Assembly: GCA_029098105.1 (NCBI GenBank)
Contig: JAQXNR010000116.1
Coordinates: forward strand, 1-33,905
Direction: 5' to 3'
Source of the DNA: Lachnospiraceae bacterium
GTDB lineage: Bacteria; Bacillota; Clostridia; Lachnospirales; Lachnospiraceae
Length of the DNA: 33,905 nucleotides
Part shown: positions 1 through 7,937 of the stretch, in pieces
Position numbering within the stretch: position 1 is the first letter of the stretch
Layout of the letters: each line of letters opens with the position of its first letter
Made by a program: the position numbers and the translations under genes
The notes under the pieces: model-generated
What the model was told of the DNA's origin: nothing
The model's input: the letters and a program-made list of their open reading frames with translations, nothing else
The model's database searches: none

Positions 1-651
1 ATTGAGCGTGTCTTTGGCGGCGCTGATTCCAGCATATAAAATAAAGAGGGCTACCAGTACACCACAGATTCCATCAATATTGATTCCGGCAAAACGCATT
101 ACCAACATTGCAATGAATACAACTGCAGTTGCCACAGAATCGGAGAGGGAATCGGCGGCGGTTGCTTCCATTGCTGCAGAATCAATTTTTTTGCCGACTG
201 TATGGTTATAAAATGCCATGTAGAGTTTTACTGCGATGGAAACGAGAAGAATGCCCATCGCCAGCATGCTGGTGTCCACTGCCTGAGGGTGCAGTATTTT
301 TCCAATAGAGGATTTGAGCAGTTCGAATCCCATTAAAAGAATTGCCAAGGACACGACAAAACCGGATATGTACTCGAAACGACCGTGACCAAAGGGATGG
401 TCCGGGTCCGGTTCTTTTCCGGCAAAGAGAAAGCCTACCAGAGTGATGAAAGAAGAACCGGCATCGGAAAGGTTGTTAAATGCATCTGCAGTAATTGCCA
501 CAGAACCGCTGATGATGCCGGCAAAGTATTTGCCGGCAAAGAGGCAGACATTCAAAAAAATACCAACAATGCTGCAAAGGGTTCCGTAGATTTTCCGGGA
601 TGCAGAATCTTCTTTGTTTTTTATAAAAATATTGGAAAGAATAGTAATCAT
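1..651 (-). CDS. Cation diffusion facilitator (CDF) metal transporter, partial
   Basis: The reverse strand from the ATG at 649-651 reads open to the window edge and gives 217 residues of the N-terminal membrane domain of a CDF family divalent-metal/proton antiporter. The start follows an AAAGGAG site by about 9 bases. The first metal-site helix carries ADAFNNLSDAGSS and the later helix carries AADSLSDSVAT. The conserved HPFGHGRFEY loop between them is a CDF hallmark. The second motif is DxxxD rather than the HxxxD usual for zinc transporters, which hints at Mn or another metal; this is inference. The C-terminal cytoplasmic domain lies outside the window. It sits 15 bases downstream of the YitT-like gene on the same strand, so the two are probably co-transcribed. 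The family call is secure; the substrate is not. Confidence 0.9.
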   Translation of the reverse strand, partial: MITILSNIFIKNKEDSASRKIYGTLCSIVGIFLNVCLFAGKYFAGIISGSVAITADAFNNLSDAGSSFITLVGFLFAGKEPDPDHPFGHGRFEYISGFVVSLAILLMGFELLKSSIGKILHPQAVDTSMLAMGILLVSIAVKLYMAFYNHTVGKKIDSAAMEATAADSLSDSVATAVVFIAMLVMRFAGINIDGICGVLVALFILYAGISAAKDTLN

Positions 652-666
652 TGTAACGTGCTCCTT

Positions 667-1545
667 TTACTCTTCTGTGATTTCCTTCGTAATTTCCTCT
701 GTAAATTCCTGGGTACTCTTAATGTGTTTACCGATAATTTCAGACACATCAGAGATGGTCATGAAAGCGGAGTAGTCATCATTTTCAATAATTTTTCGCA
801 GGGAGGGCAGTTCCATCCGGGTGATGACACAGTAGAGAATTGTTTTTTCGCCGGAAATCAAGCCTTCTCCTTTGATGAAAGTAACGGTTCTGCCCAAGGT
901 CTGGTAAATGTCATCGGCAATCTGCTTTCCCTCGTTGGTAATAATCATAACTGCTTTTCCCTGGTCGAGACCAAGGTTGATGAAATCTACCACCTTGGAA
1001 ACAATGAAGTAAGTCAGCAGACTGTACAATGCCCGGTCCAAGCCAAAGAGAATTCCGGCAGTCAGGTAAATTACAATGTTAAAACATAATACAATCTGAC
1101 CTACGGAAAAATTGGTCTTTCTAGACAGCATGATGGCAACGGTTTCTGTACCGTCCAGACAGCCGCCGTTGCGGATGATGAGTCCCACGCCAAATCCTAA
1201 AATCAAGCCTCCAAATACAGTAGCCAGCAGTTCGTCATCGGTGGCGTTGTAGCGCCAGCGGTGAAATACTTCCAGAAAAATAGAGAAACAAACCATGGAA
1301 ACCAGCGTGCGGAGCCAGAAAAAACGTCCTAGTTCCCGCGCTCCGGCGATGACAAAAGGGATGTTCAATACTATGGTCAAAATACTCAGTGGAAGAACGG
1401 TCAGGGTGCTTATGATGATGCTGACGCCGACAATTCCTCCGTCCAGAATCTGGGCAGGAACGAGAAATTCCTCCAGAGCGAAGGCGGCAATAGCAGCGCC
1501 GAGAATTAAAATAGCATAGCGTAAAATTGATTTTTTCAAATGCAT
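667..1545 (-). CDS. YitT family membrane protein with C-terminal DUF2179 domain
   Basis: A 292-residue protein with about five to six hydrophobic segments in the first 200 residues (YitT_membrane domain, formerly DUF161) and a soluble C-terminal DUF2179 domain at about residues 210-275 (MIITNEGKQIADDIYQTLGR start). The GGxxxGxxxGLIIRNGGCLDGTE stretch near residues 112-135 is typical of the family. The function of YitT proteins is not established. Start choice: AGGAGG sits only 1 base before the ATG at 1543-1545, but 7 bases before an in-frame TTG at 1537-1539, so the real start may be that TTG (290 residues). It lies between a LysR gene and a CDF gene on the same strand. Confidence 0.87.
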   Translation of the reverse strand: MHLKKSILRYAILILGAAIAAFALEEFLVPAQILDGGIVGVSIIISTLTVLPLSILTIVLNIPFVIAGARELGRFFWLRTLVSMVCFSIFLEVFHRWRYNATDDELLATVFGGLILGFGVGLIIRNGGCLDGTETVAIMLSRKTNFSVGQIVLCFNIVIYLTAGILFGLDRALYSLLTYFIVSKVVDFINLGLDQGKAVMIITNEGKQIADDIYQTLGRTVTFIKGEGLISGEKTILYCVITRMELPSLRKIIENDDYSAFMTISDVSEIIGKHIKSTQEFTEEITKEITEE

Positions 1546-1577
1546 TCCTCCTTAATGATTAGTTAAATAACAGTAAG

Positions 1578-1593
1578 TGTCAGGAGCCTGACA
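1578..1593. repeat. Perfect 7-bp-arm inverted repeat at the 3' end of the LysR gene
   Basis: TGTCAGG and CCTGACA flank a 2-base centre and overlap the LysR stop codon (1580-1582), in the short gap before the YitT-like gene. There is no clear T-run on either side, so it is at best a weak terminator or an mRNA-end structure. Confidence 0.4.
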
Positions 1594-2464
1594 AAATAGT
1601 AAAAAGTTTTTCGTACTCATTTTTAAACAGGCTGTTTTTTCTCCATATAAATGTAAAATCGTGGGTAACTTGAAAATCCCGGATAGGAATCTGTTGTAAC
1701 ATACCATTTTCCAGTTCCTGCTGTACTGCGGTCCGGTATAAAAAAGTGATTCCGCAGTCCTGTGCCACCAATTCCTTAATGACATTAATGTTGGTGACCC
1801 GGATCGTCTTTTCAAAATTGAGAAGGCTGAAATTCCGTTCCTGGAGACATTTTTCGAGAATCTCCAGTGTGCCGGAGCCGTTCTCACGGCAGATGAGACG
1901 TTCCTTGAACAAATCCTCAAAGGACAGACAGGTATTGGCAGGGAGTCTGCGTTTTCCGCTGCAAACAGCAATGTAGGGTTCAGAGGAATAACTTCGGTAA
2001 TCGTACTGGGTTTTGTCAAAATAACCTTCTACAATCGCTGCATCCAGTTCTCCTGCGTCCAGTTTCTGTAGAAGTTGGCAGGTATTGTGAATACAAATTT
2101 CCGCACTTAACTGGGGCTGGTTTTGAAAATATGCAACGAGGCGGGGAAGTACACCATACTCTCCGATTGTCAGGGTGAAACCGATGAAAAGTTTGCGGAC
2201 TCCTTCCGGAGACGCAGCGAACCGCTCTCTTAAATGCTGTTCGTCAATCTTCATTGTGGTCACAGCAGTACGGAAAAGTTCTCCCTCCTGTGTGAGCGTG
2301 AGTTTGCGGTTCTGGTAGGTAAATAATTGGATTCCATAATAATTTTCCAGAAAGTGAATGTGCTGGGACACGCCAGGCTGTGTAATGTTGAGAGCCTGGG
2401 CAGCTTTTGTATAACTCTGATATTGACAGACAGCTAAAAAAGTGTCGATTCGAAAATCTAACAT
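1580..2464 (-). CDS. LysR family transcriptional regulator (CysL/YeiE-like)
   Basis: A 294-residue LysR regulator. The N-terminal winged helix-turn-helix (residues 1-60) reads MLDFRIDTFLAVCQ... SYTKAAQALNITQPGVSQHI, the LysR signature. An effector-binding domain follows (about residues 90-290). The start at 2462-2464 follows AGGAGG by 6 bases; an upstream in-frame ATG at 2518 has no ribosome site. It is divergent from a YeiH-family transporter, the same pairing as yeiE-yeiH in enterobacteria, so it probably controls that gene and itself from the shared gap. The effector is unknown; sulfur or anion metabolites are plausible from the context. Confidence 0.93.
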   Translation of the reverse strand: MLDFRIDTFLAVCQYQSYTKAAQALNITQPGVSQHIHFLENYYGIQLFTYQNRKLTLTQEGELFRTAVTTMKIDEQHLRERFAASPEGVRKLFIGFTLTIGEYGVLPRLVAYFQNQPQLSAEICIHNTCQLLQKLDAGELDAAIVEGYFDKTQYDYRSYSSEPYIAVCSGKRRLPANTCLSFEDLFKERLICRENGSGTLEILEKCLQERNFSLLNFEKTIRVTNINVIKELVAQDCGITFLYRTAVQQELENGMLQQIPIRDFQVTHDFTFIWRKNSLFKNEYEKLFTILSGS

Positions 2465-2664
2465 GAGATTCCTCCTTGCTCCTGAAATTATTATAAACGA
2501 AATAGAATGGTACTGCAATTAAACTGGAAAATATTTCAAAAAATGTTCATAATTTAAAATTATGAATACATAATAATTTATAATTTTAAATTATTTGTAA
2601 TATGTGGTATATTTGAATTGCTAAACGAGAAACTAAAAAATAAGTATTAAAAAAGGAGAAAACT
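2465..2664. promoter_or_regulatory. Divergent LysR/yeiH control region with two AT-rich palindromes
   Basis: The 200-base gap between the divergent starts is very AT-rich. It holds an inverted repeat at 2548-2564 (CATAATTT-A-AAATTATG) and another at 2572-2595 (AATAATTTA-N6-TAAATTATT). LysR regulators bind interrupted AT-rich dyads (T-N11-A type) in such gaps, so these are candidate operators. No confident -35/-10 pair could be picked because the whole segment is AT-rich. The yeiH ribosome site AAAGGAG lies 6 bases before its ATG. Confidence 0.5.
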
Positions 2665-3699
2665 ATGGAGTGGATTCGTAAAAATGGAAAAGGCATTCTG
2701 CTTTGTTTGGGAATTGCCGTTGTTTGTTTCTTTTTGGGAAAATGGTTTCCGATTATTGGAGGACCGGTTTTTGCCATTATAATGGGAATGGTGATTACGC
2801 TGTTTTTGAAGGATAAAGGGGGATTGCAGGAGGGAATTACCTTTACCTCCAAAAAGATTTTGCAGTGGGCAGTTATTTTGCTGGGATTTGGTTTGAATCT
2901 GTCGGTGATTGCTTCTACTGGAAAGCAGTCTCTTCCTATTATAATAGCCACGATTGCAGTGTCGCTCATTATTGCCTATGTTTTGTGTAAGGTTATGAAG
3001 GTGCCGGGAACGATTTCCTGTCTGGTTGGTGTAGGTTCCTCTATTTGTGGCGGTTCTGCTGTTGCGGCTACCGCTTCTGTGATTGATGCGGATGACGAGG
3101 AAGTGGCACAGGCGATTTCTGTCATTTTCTTTTTCAATGTACTGGCGGCAATTATTTTTCCTTATTTAGGAACGGTGTTGGGATTTCAGGGTAGTGAAAG
3201 TTTTGGAATCTTTGCAGGAACGGCAGTGAATGACACTTCCTCTGTGACAGCGGCAGCATCCACCTGGGACAGTATGTTCCATCTGGGCTCTGCTACTTTG
3301 GACAAAGCAGTGACGGTAAAACTGACGAGAACTCTGGCAATTATTCCAATTACACTGGTTCTGGCATTTTACCGCATGCGACAGGAGAAAAAGGCAAATG
3401 TAGAGGGGAAAAAAGTGGAGTGGAAAAAGGTATTTCCTGTATTCATTCTGTATTTTATTTTGGCATCGGTGATTACTACAGTGGCAACGAATGTCTTTCA
3501 TGTGTCCAATGAAGTATTTACCCCGTTAAAGGAATTGAGTAAATTCTTTATTATTATGGCGATGGCAGCAATTGGGCTGAACACGGATATTGTAAAATTA
3601 GTGAAAAAGGGCGGCAAACCAATCTTCATGGGTCTGTGCTGCTGGGTGGGAATCACCGTGGTGAGCATCGTTATGCAGCATGCCCTGGGAATCTGGTAG
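2665..3699 (+). CDS. YeiH family putative sulfate exporter
   Basis: A 344-residue, ten-or-so-helix integral membrane protein of the YeiH/PSE family (Pfam Cons_hypoth698, TIGR00698). Recognisable blocks are [17 protein letters not shown] near residue 30, [10 protein letters not shown] near residue 73, the glycine/serine-rich [15 protein letters not shown] near residues 122-136, and [15 protein letters not shown] near residues 186-200. The length matches the family. The name rests on genetic context and homology; direct transport evidence is thin, so the substrate should be treated as unproven. It is divergent from a LysR regulator. No strong terminator was seen before the next operon at 3735. 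Confidence 0.9.
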   Translation: MEWIRKNGKGILLCLGIAVVCFFLGKWFPIIGGPVFAIIMGMVITLFLKDKGGLQEGITFTSKKILQWAVILLGFGLNLSVIASTGKQSLPIIIATIAVSLIIAYVLCKVMKVPGTISCLVGVGSSICGGSAVAATASVIDADDEEVAQAISVIFFFNVLAAIIFPYLGTVLGFQGSESFGIFAGTAVNDTSSVTAAASTWDSMFHLGSATLDKAVTVKLTRTLAIIPITLVLAFYRMRQEKKANVEGKKVEWKKVFPVFILYFILASVITTVATNVFHVSNEVFTPLKELSKFFIIMAMAAIGLNTDIVKLVKKGGKPIFMGLCCWVGITVVSIVMQHALGIW

Positions 3700-3734
3700 A
3701 ACAGTGATTTGGGGGAATTTCCTTAACAGAATAA

Positions 3735-3763
3735 TTGACAATTAGCAGGCAATCTCGTAAAAT
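3735..3763 (+). promoter_or_regulatory. Sigma-A promoter of the racemase/dlt-like operon
   Basis: TTGACA at 3735-3740, a 17-base spacer, then TAAAAT at 3758-3763. This is close to ideal for the housekeeping sigma factor, with transcription expected to begin near 3770, about 50 bases before the racemase start. The -10 box is part of the left arm of the inverted repeat at 3751-3792. Confidence 0.75.
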
Positions 3764-3792
3764 GAAACGTGAATGTTTTATTTTACGAGATT
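3751..3792. repeat. 13-bp-arm inverted repeat overlapping the operon promoter (candidate operator)
   Basis: AATCTCGTAAAAT (3751-3763) and ATTTTACGAGATT (3780-3792) are perfect inverted copies separated by 16 bases. The left arm includes the -10 box and the right arm lies just past the expected start of transcription. The RNA would contain only the right arm, so the symmetry more likely acts in DNA as a binding site for a dimeric repressor or two-component regulator than as an RNA hairpin. The regulator is not identified. Confidence 0.65.
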
Positions 3793-3819
3793 ATTTGCAA
3801 TTTGCAGGGAGATGCTGGA

Positions 3820-4548
3820 ATGAAGAGACTTGGGGTGATTGGCGGATTAGGACCCATGGCAACGGTTTATTTTTTACAACTGGTGACGGCAATGTCAGAT
3901 GTAAAGACGGATCAGGAGCATATACCAATCCGTATGCAGAGCATTCCGGATACGCCGGATAGAACAGCATATATATTGGATCACAGCAAAGCCAATCCTC
4001 TTCCGACATTACTTCAGGCGGGACAAAGACTGAAAGAGCAGGGAGCAGAATATATTGCGATTCCCTGTGTTACCGCCCACTATTTTCAGGAAACACTTTG
4101 CCGGGAGATTGGATTGCCGGTTATCGATTTACTTTCAGAAACAGTCCGGGAATTTCAACGGCAACAGGTAAGGAAAGTCGGGATTCTGGCAACCAGCGGC
4201 ACGATTACAAGTAGGATTTTGCAGAATGCGCTGGAGAAGGAAGGGATTGCCGTTTGCGTTCCGGGAAGGGTGCAGCAGCAGCAGGTCATGGAGATTATAT
4301 ATGACCAGATTAAGGCAGGCAAGCCGGCGGATGTGGAAAGGTTTCTGGAAATCGGATGCCAGCTTAAGGCTCAGGGAGCGGAAAAACTGCTTTTGGGTTG
4401 TACGGAATTGTCCCTTTTAAAGCGGGATTTTGGGCCGCGGTTGACGAAGGATTATGTGGATGTATTGGAAATACTGGCACAAGCGGTCATTGCCTATAAT
4501 GACATTCCAGTCAGGGGAGAAACAGAAGGAGAGAAGCATGCAGAGTAA
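3820..4548 (+). CDS. Aspartate/glutamate racemase family protein
   Basis: A 242-residue protein of the Asp/Glu racemase superfamily (PF01177). It starts MKRLGVIGGLGPMATVYF, the nucleotide-fold-like opening of this family. It keeps both catalytic cysteines: Cys83 in IAIPCVTAHYF and Cys194 in LLLGCTELSLL. This supports PLP-independent racemisation of an amino acid. The residue after Cys83 is Val where most aspartate and glutamate racemases have Asn (PCNTAH), so the substrate may differ. The start has an AGGGAG site about 8 bases upstream. Its last 11 bases overlap the adenylating-enzyme gene, implying translational coupling and a role in supplying a D-amino acid (or recycling one) for that enzyme. 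It does not look like MurI. Substrate unproven. Confidence 0.9.
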   Translation: MKRLGVIGGLGPMATVYFLQLVTAMSDVKTDQEHIPIRMQSIPDTPDRTAYILDHSKANPLPTLLQAGQRLKEQGAEYIAIPCVTAHYFQETLCREIGLPVIDLLSETVREFQRQQVRKVGILATSGTITSRILQNALEKEGIAVCVPGRVQQQQVMEIIYDQIKAGKPADVERFLEIGCQLKAQGAEKLLLGCTELSLLKRDFGPRLTKDYVDVLEILAQAVIAYNDIPVRGETEGEKHAE

Positions 4549-6073
4549 TGTGTTAGAGTACATAGAAGAAACAGTGACGCGGGTGCCGGACAAAGTAGCA
4601 TTTGCGGATGACAAGGAACAGTTGACTTTTTCTGCTTTTTACCATGGAGCAAGAGCGATTGGAAGTTGTCTTGCGGCAAGAGGAATTTATAAAGAAGCAG
4701 TTCTGATTTATATGGAGAAAAGTCCCAGTGCTATTCAAGCGTTCTTTGGCACCATTTATGGTGGATGCTATTATGTGCCGCTGGATGAAGAAATGCCGGC
4801 ACGCCGGATTGATTTGATTATTGAGAGCACTAGAGCAAGGGTGCTTATTTGCGATGAGGATACAAGAGAAAAGGCGGAGAAACTGAATTTTGAAGGGGAG
4901 ATACTTCTTGCTTCGGAACTGGTTCAGACAGCAGAGGATGCAGTTGCCCTTGGGCGAATTCGGGACAACGCCATTGACACAGACCCGATTTATGTGTTGT
5001 TTACTTCTGGTTCTACAGGAGTGCCTAAAGGGGTGGTGGGACATCACAGAGGTGTCATTGATTATATTGACCAGTTGTCGGATGTGTTGGAATTGGATGA
5101 GAACACGGTATTTGGTAACCAGGCACCATTGTATTTTGACGCCTGTATGAAAGAGATGTACCCGACCATGAAGTATGGGGCAACGACTTACCTGATTCCC
5201 AAGCAGTTGTTTTTGTTCCCCATTAAACTGGTGGAATATTTAAATGAACACAAAATAAATACCGTTTGCTGGGTAGTGTCCGCATTAACTATGATTTCTG
5301 CCTTTGGTACTTTTGATGAAGTGGTGCCGGAGTATTTGCATACGATTGCTTTTGGAAGTGAGGTATTTCCGATTAAGCAGTTTAATTTGTGGAAGGAGAC
5401 ATTGCCTGAGGCGAAGTTCACAAATCTTTATGGTCCAACCGAATGTACCGGTATGAGTTGTTACTACCATGCGGAGCATACCTTTGAAATCGGAGATGTG
5501 ATTCCCATCGGAAAGCCGTTTCACAACACAGAGATTCTTCTGATTAAAGAGGACGGGACAGAGGCAGAACCCGGTGAGGAGGGAGAAATCTGCATCCGGG
5601 GTACTTGCGTGACCCATGGGTATTACAACAATCCGGAAAAAACGGCAGAGGTATTTGTGCAGAATCCGCTGAATCCCTATTACCCGGAACGTATTTACAA
5701 AACCGGGGATATTGGAAAATGGAATGGGCAGGGAGAGTTGTTGTTTATTTCCCGCAAGGATTACCAGATTAAACATATGGGACATCGGATTGAACTGGGA
5801 GAAATTGATGCCAATGTCACTCTGGTGGAGGAAGTAAAGACCTGTTGTTCCATCTACATGAAGGAAGAAGGCAAAATTGTACTCTTCTATGTGGGAGATA
5901 TTGACAAGCGCAGTCTGACAAAAGCATTGAAGGAGAAACTTCCCCGTTACATGCTGCCCAATGTCATGATTGCATTAGAGCAGTTGCCATTGACCGCCAA
6001 CGGGAAAATGAACCGGTTGGAGATGGAGAACATTTATACACAGCAAAAAGAATCTAGGAGGAAAAAATCATGA
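4538..6073 (+). CDS. DltA-like amino-acid adenylating enzyme (carrier-protein ligase)
   Basis: A 511-residue stand-alone adenylation enzyme. It activates an amino acid with ATP and loads it on the phosphopantetheine arm of a carrier, here the next gene. Visible core motifs are TSGSTGVPKG (residues 156-165), Asp201 in YFDACM that in this superfamily binds the substrate amino group, NLYGPTECT, YKTGD, and the catalytic Lys490 in LTANGKMNR. Length and layout match DltA, D-alanine--carrier ligase. At the place where characterised DltA has FCGE, whose Cys contributes to D-Ala selection, this protein has FGSE (Gly273-Ser274). The amino acid used is therefore open. AAGGAG lies 6 bases before the ATG. 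It overlaps the racemase by 11 bases and the carrier gene by 4 (ATGA). Confidence 0.88.
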   Translation: MQSNVLEYIEETVTRVPDKVAFADDKEQLTFSAFYHGARAIGSCLAARGIYKEAVLIYMEKSPSAIQAFFGTIYGGCYYVPLDEEMPARRIDLIIESTRARVLICDEDTREKAEKLNFEGEILLASELVQTAEDAVALGRIRDNAIDTDPIYVLFTSGSTGVPKGVVGHHRGVIDYIDQLSDVLELDENTVFGNQAPLYFDACMKEMYPTMKYGATTYLIPKQLFLFPIKLVEYLNEHKINTVCWVVSALTMISAFGTFDEVVPEYLHTIAFGSEVFPIKQFNLWKETLPEAKFTNLYGPTECTGMSCYYHAEHTFEIGDVIPIGKPFHNTEILLIKEDGTEAEPGEEGEICIRGTCVTHGYYNNPEKTAEVFVQNPLNPYYPERIYKTGDIGKWNGQGELLFISRKDYQIKHMGHRIELGEIDANVTLVEEVKTCCSIYMKEEGKIVLFYVGDIDKRSLTKALKEKLPRYMLPNVMIALEQLPLTANGKMNRLEMENIYTQQKESRRKKS

Positions 6074-6306
6074 GTACAAGGGAGACAATTTTAGACATTT
6101 TGGAAGAGATGCATTCCGATGTAGACTATGACACAGAGGACAAACTGGTAACGAACAAAATACTGGATTCCTTTGATTTGGTTTCACTGGTGACGGAACT
6201 TTCCGATGAATTTGACATTCAGATTACGGCAAAAGATTTCGTAGAGGAAAATTTCAATTCTCTGGATACGCTCACTGCTATGGTGGAACGATTAATGGAG
6301 GAATAG
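6070..6306 (+). CDS. DltC-like acyl/aminoacyl carrier protein
   Basis: A 78-residue acidic carrier protein. The motif LDSFDLVSLV carries the serine that would be modified with 4'-phosphopantetheine. Its start overlaps the adenylating-enzyme stop as ATGA, with AGGAGG just upstream, so the two are made together. In Dlt systems the loaded carrier delivers the aminoacyl group to the membrane MBOAT protein. Placing the carrier second, before the MBOAT gene, differs from the common dltA-B-C-D order. It could be called DltC, but the substrate doubts of the partner enzyme apply here too. Confidence 0.9.
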   Translation: MSTRETILDILEEMHSDVDYDTEDKLVTNKILDSFDLVSLVTELSDEFDIQITAKDFVEENFNSLDTLTAMVERLMEE

Positions 6307-6310
6307 AAAC

Positions 6311-7903
6311 GTGTTATTGACATCCTATGAATTTATAATTTTTATTTCGATTTGCTTTGTGCTCTATTACATACTGCCAAAGCGGTTCCAGTGGATATTG
6401 CTACTAGTTGCCAGTTATGTTTTTTATTTTATGGCGGGAACCTTTTACCCATTGTTTTTACTGGCGACCTCGCTGATTACCTACACGACGGCAATTCTGA
6501 TTGAGAAGCGGGCAAAAAAAGAAAAAGCGTACATAGCACAACATAAAGAAGAACTTTCCCGGGAGGAGAAAAAGGCATACAAAAACCGCTCTGCAAAAGC
6601 GAAGCGGCGTATTATGCTCATTGGTCTGTTACTCTGTCTGGGAATTCTTGCCGTTTTTAAATATGCGGATTTTACCATCGACAACATCAATTTTGTTTTG
6701 ACCGCGATTGGCTCTGACAGAGAACTGGATTATTTGGATTTGCTGCTCCCTATGGGAATTTCTTTTTATACGTTCCAGTCTCTTGGCTATTTGCTGGACG
6801 TATATTGGGAGAAGGTTCAAGCGCAGCGCAATCTTCCCAAATACATGTTGTTTGTTTCTTTCTTCCCCCAGTTGATTCAGGGACCGATTAGCCGATACTC
6901 GGATTTGGCACGGACGCTGTATGAGCAGCATACCTTCAACTGGAAAAATGTCCGTTTCGGTCTGGAACGGATTTTGTGGGGATATTTCAAAAAACTGGTC
7001 GTAGCAGATACTATTTTAACTGCAGTCAGTGTGATTATTACAGATGAATATTACAATGGTGCCTGGGTGCTGGTAGGCATTGTATTTTATGGAATTGAAC
7101 TGTATGCTGATTTTACCGGAGGAATTGATATTACCATCGGTGTGGCACAGGTATTTGGAATCAAAGTGGAGGAGAACTTTATTCGCCCCTATTTTTCCAA
7201 AAATATTGCAGAGTACTGGAGAAGATGGCACATTTCCATGGGTACATGGTTCCGGGATTACATTTTCTACCCAATGAGCATTAGTAAATCCATGAATTCC
7301 CTTACCAAAACATGCAAAAAGAAGTTTGGAAAAGGGGTTGCCAAACGGGTTCCGGTATACTTGGCAACGATGGTAACCTGGTTTGCTACGGGTATCTGGC
7401 ATGGTGCCAGTTGGAATTTTGTGATGTGGGGCGTTATGAATGGCGTGGTCATTCTTATTTCCGGCGAACTGGAACCCCTTTATGCGAAATTCCGTGCCGC
7501 TTTCCCAAGACTTGTCAAAACCCGTTTTTATGATGGATTTCAGGTGATTCGTACCTTCCTTTTGATGGGAAGTCTGCGTCTCTTTGACTGTTACCGGGAC
7601 GTTCCCCTGTCCTTTCAGATGTTTTTCAGCATGTTCCGGGATTTTGACCTCCGGGCACTGACCTGGGAGGAATTCAGTTATTTGGGTCTTACATGGCAGC
7701 AATACCTGATTGTGCTGGTGGGAACTATTATTATGTTCCTGGTCAGCATGGCAGGAAGAAAAGGCAGTGTGAGGGAACAACTTTCGGCAAAACCCTATAT
7801 TGTCAAGTATGCTGTGTTTGTGATTCTGTTGTTTGCAGTGATTTTGTTTGGCTCCTATGGAGTGGGATACGATGCTGCCCAGTTTATTTACAACCAGTTT
7901 TAA
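6311..7903 (+). CDS. MBOAT family O-acyltransferase, AlgI-like (DltB role)
   Basis: A 530-residue polytopic membrane protein of the MBOAT family. The conserved histidines are His307 in EYWRRWHISMGTWFRD and the invariant His364 in GIWHGASWNFVMWG. The N-terminus (LLTSYEFIIFISICFVLYYI) and the 530-residue length match AlgI/PatA-type alginate and peptidoglycan O-acetyltransferases better than DltB, which is nearer 400 residues. A charged, Lys/Arg-rich loop at about residues 62-98 is predicted to be cytoplasmic. In this operon it probably moves the aminoacyl or acyl group from the carrier across the membrane. The start is GTG, 9 bases after GGAGG and 5 bases past the carrier gene. Acetyl-type activity cannot be excluded from sequence alone. 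Confidence 0.9.
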   Translation: MLLTSYEFIIFISICFVLYYILPKRFQWILLLVASYVFYFMAGTFYPLFLLATSLITYTTAILIEKRAKKEKAYIAQHKEELSREEKKAYKNRSAKAKRRIMLIGLLLCLGILAVFKYADFTIDNINFVLTAIGSDRELDYLDLLLPMGISFYTFQSLGYLLDVYWEKVQAQRNLPKYMLFVSFFPQLIQGPISRYSDLARTLYEQHTFNWKNVRFGLERILWGYFKKLVVADTILTAVSVIITDEYYNGAWVLVGIVFYGIELYADFTGGIDITIGVAQVFGIKVEENFIRPYFSKNIAEYWRRWHISMGTWFRDYIFYPMSISKSMNSLTKTCKKKFGKGVAKRVPVYLATMVTWFATGIWHGASWNFVMWGVMNGVVILISGELEPLYAKFRAAFPRLVKTRFYDGFQVIRTFLLMGSLRLFDCYRDVPLSFQMFFSMFRDFDLRALTWEEFSYLGLTWQQYLIVLVGTIIMFLVSMAGRKGSVREQLSAKPYIVKYAVFVILLFAVILFGSYGVGYDAAQFIYNQF

Positions 7904-7937
7904 CCTGTGAGACCGATGCGAAAGAAGGAGAAGAGAT

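Noticed and set aside
385-1089. A 234-codon plus-strand frame over the CDF and YitT genes
   Set aside because: Both genes beneath it are recognisable families on the other strand with good ribosome sites.
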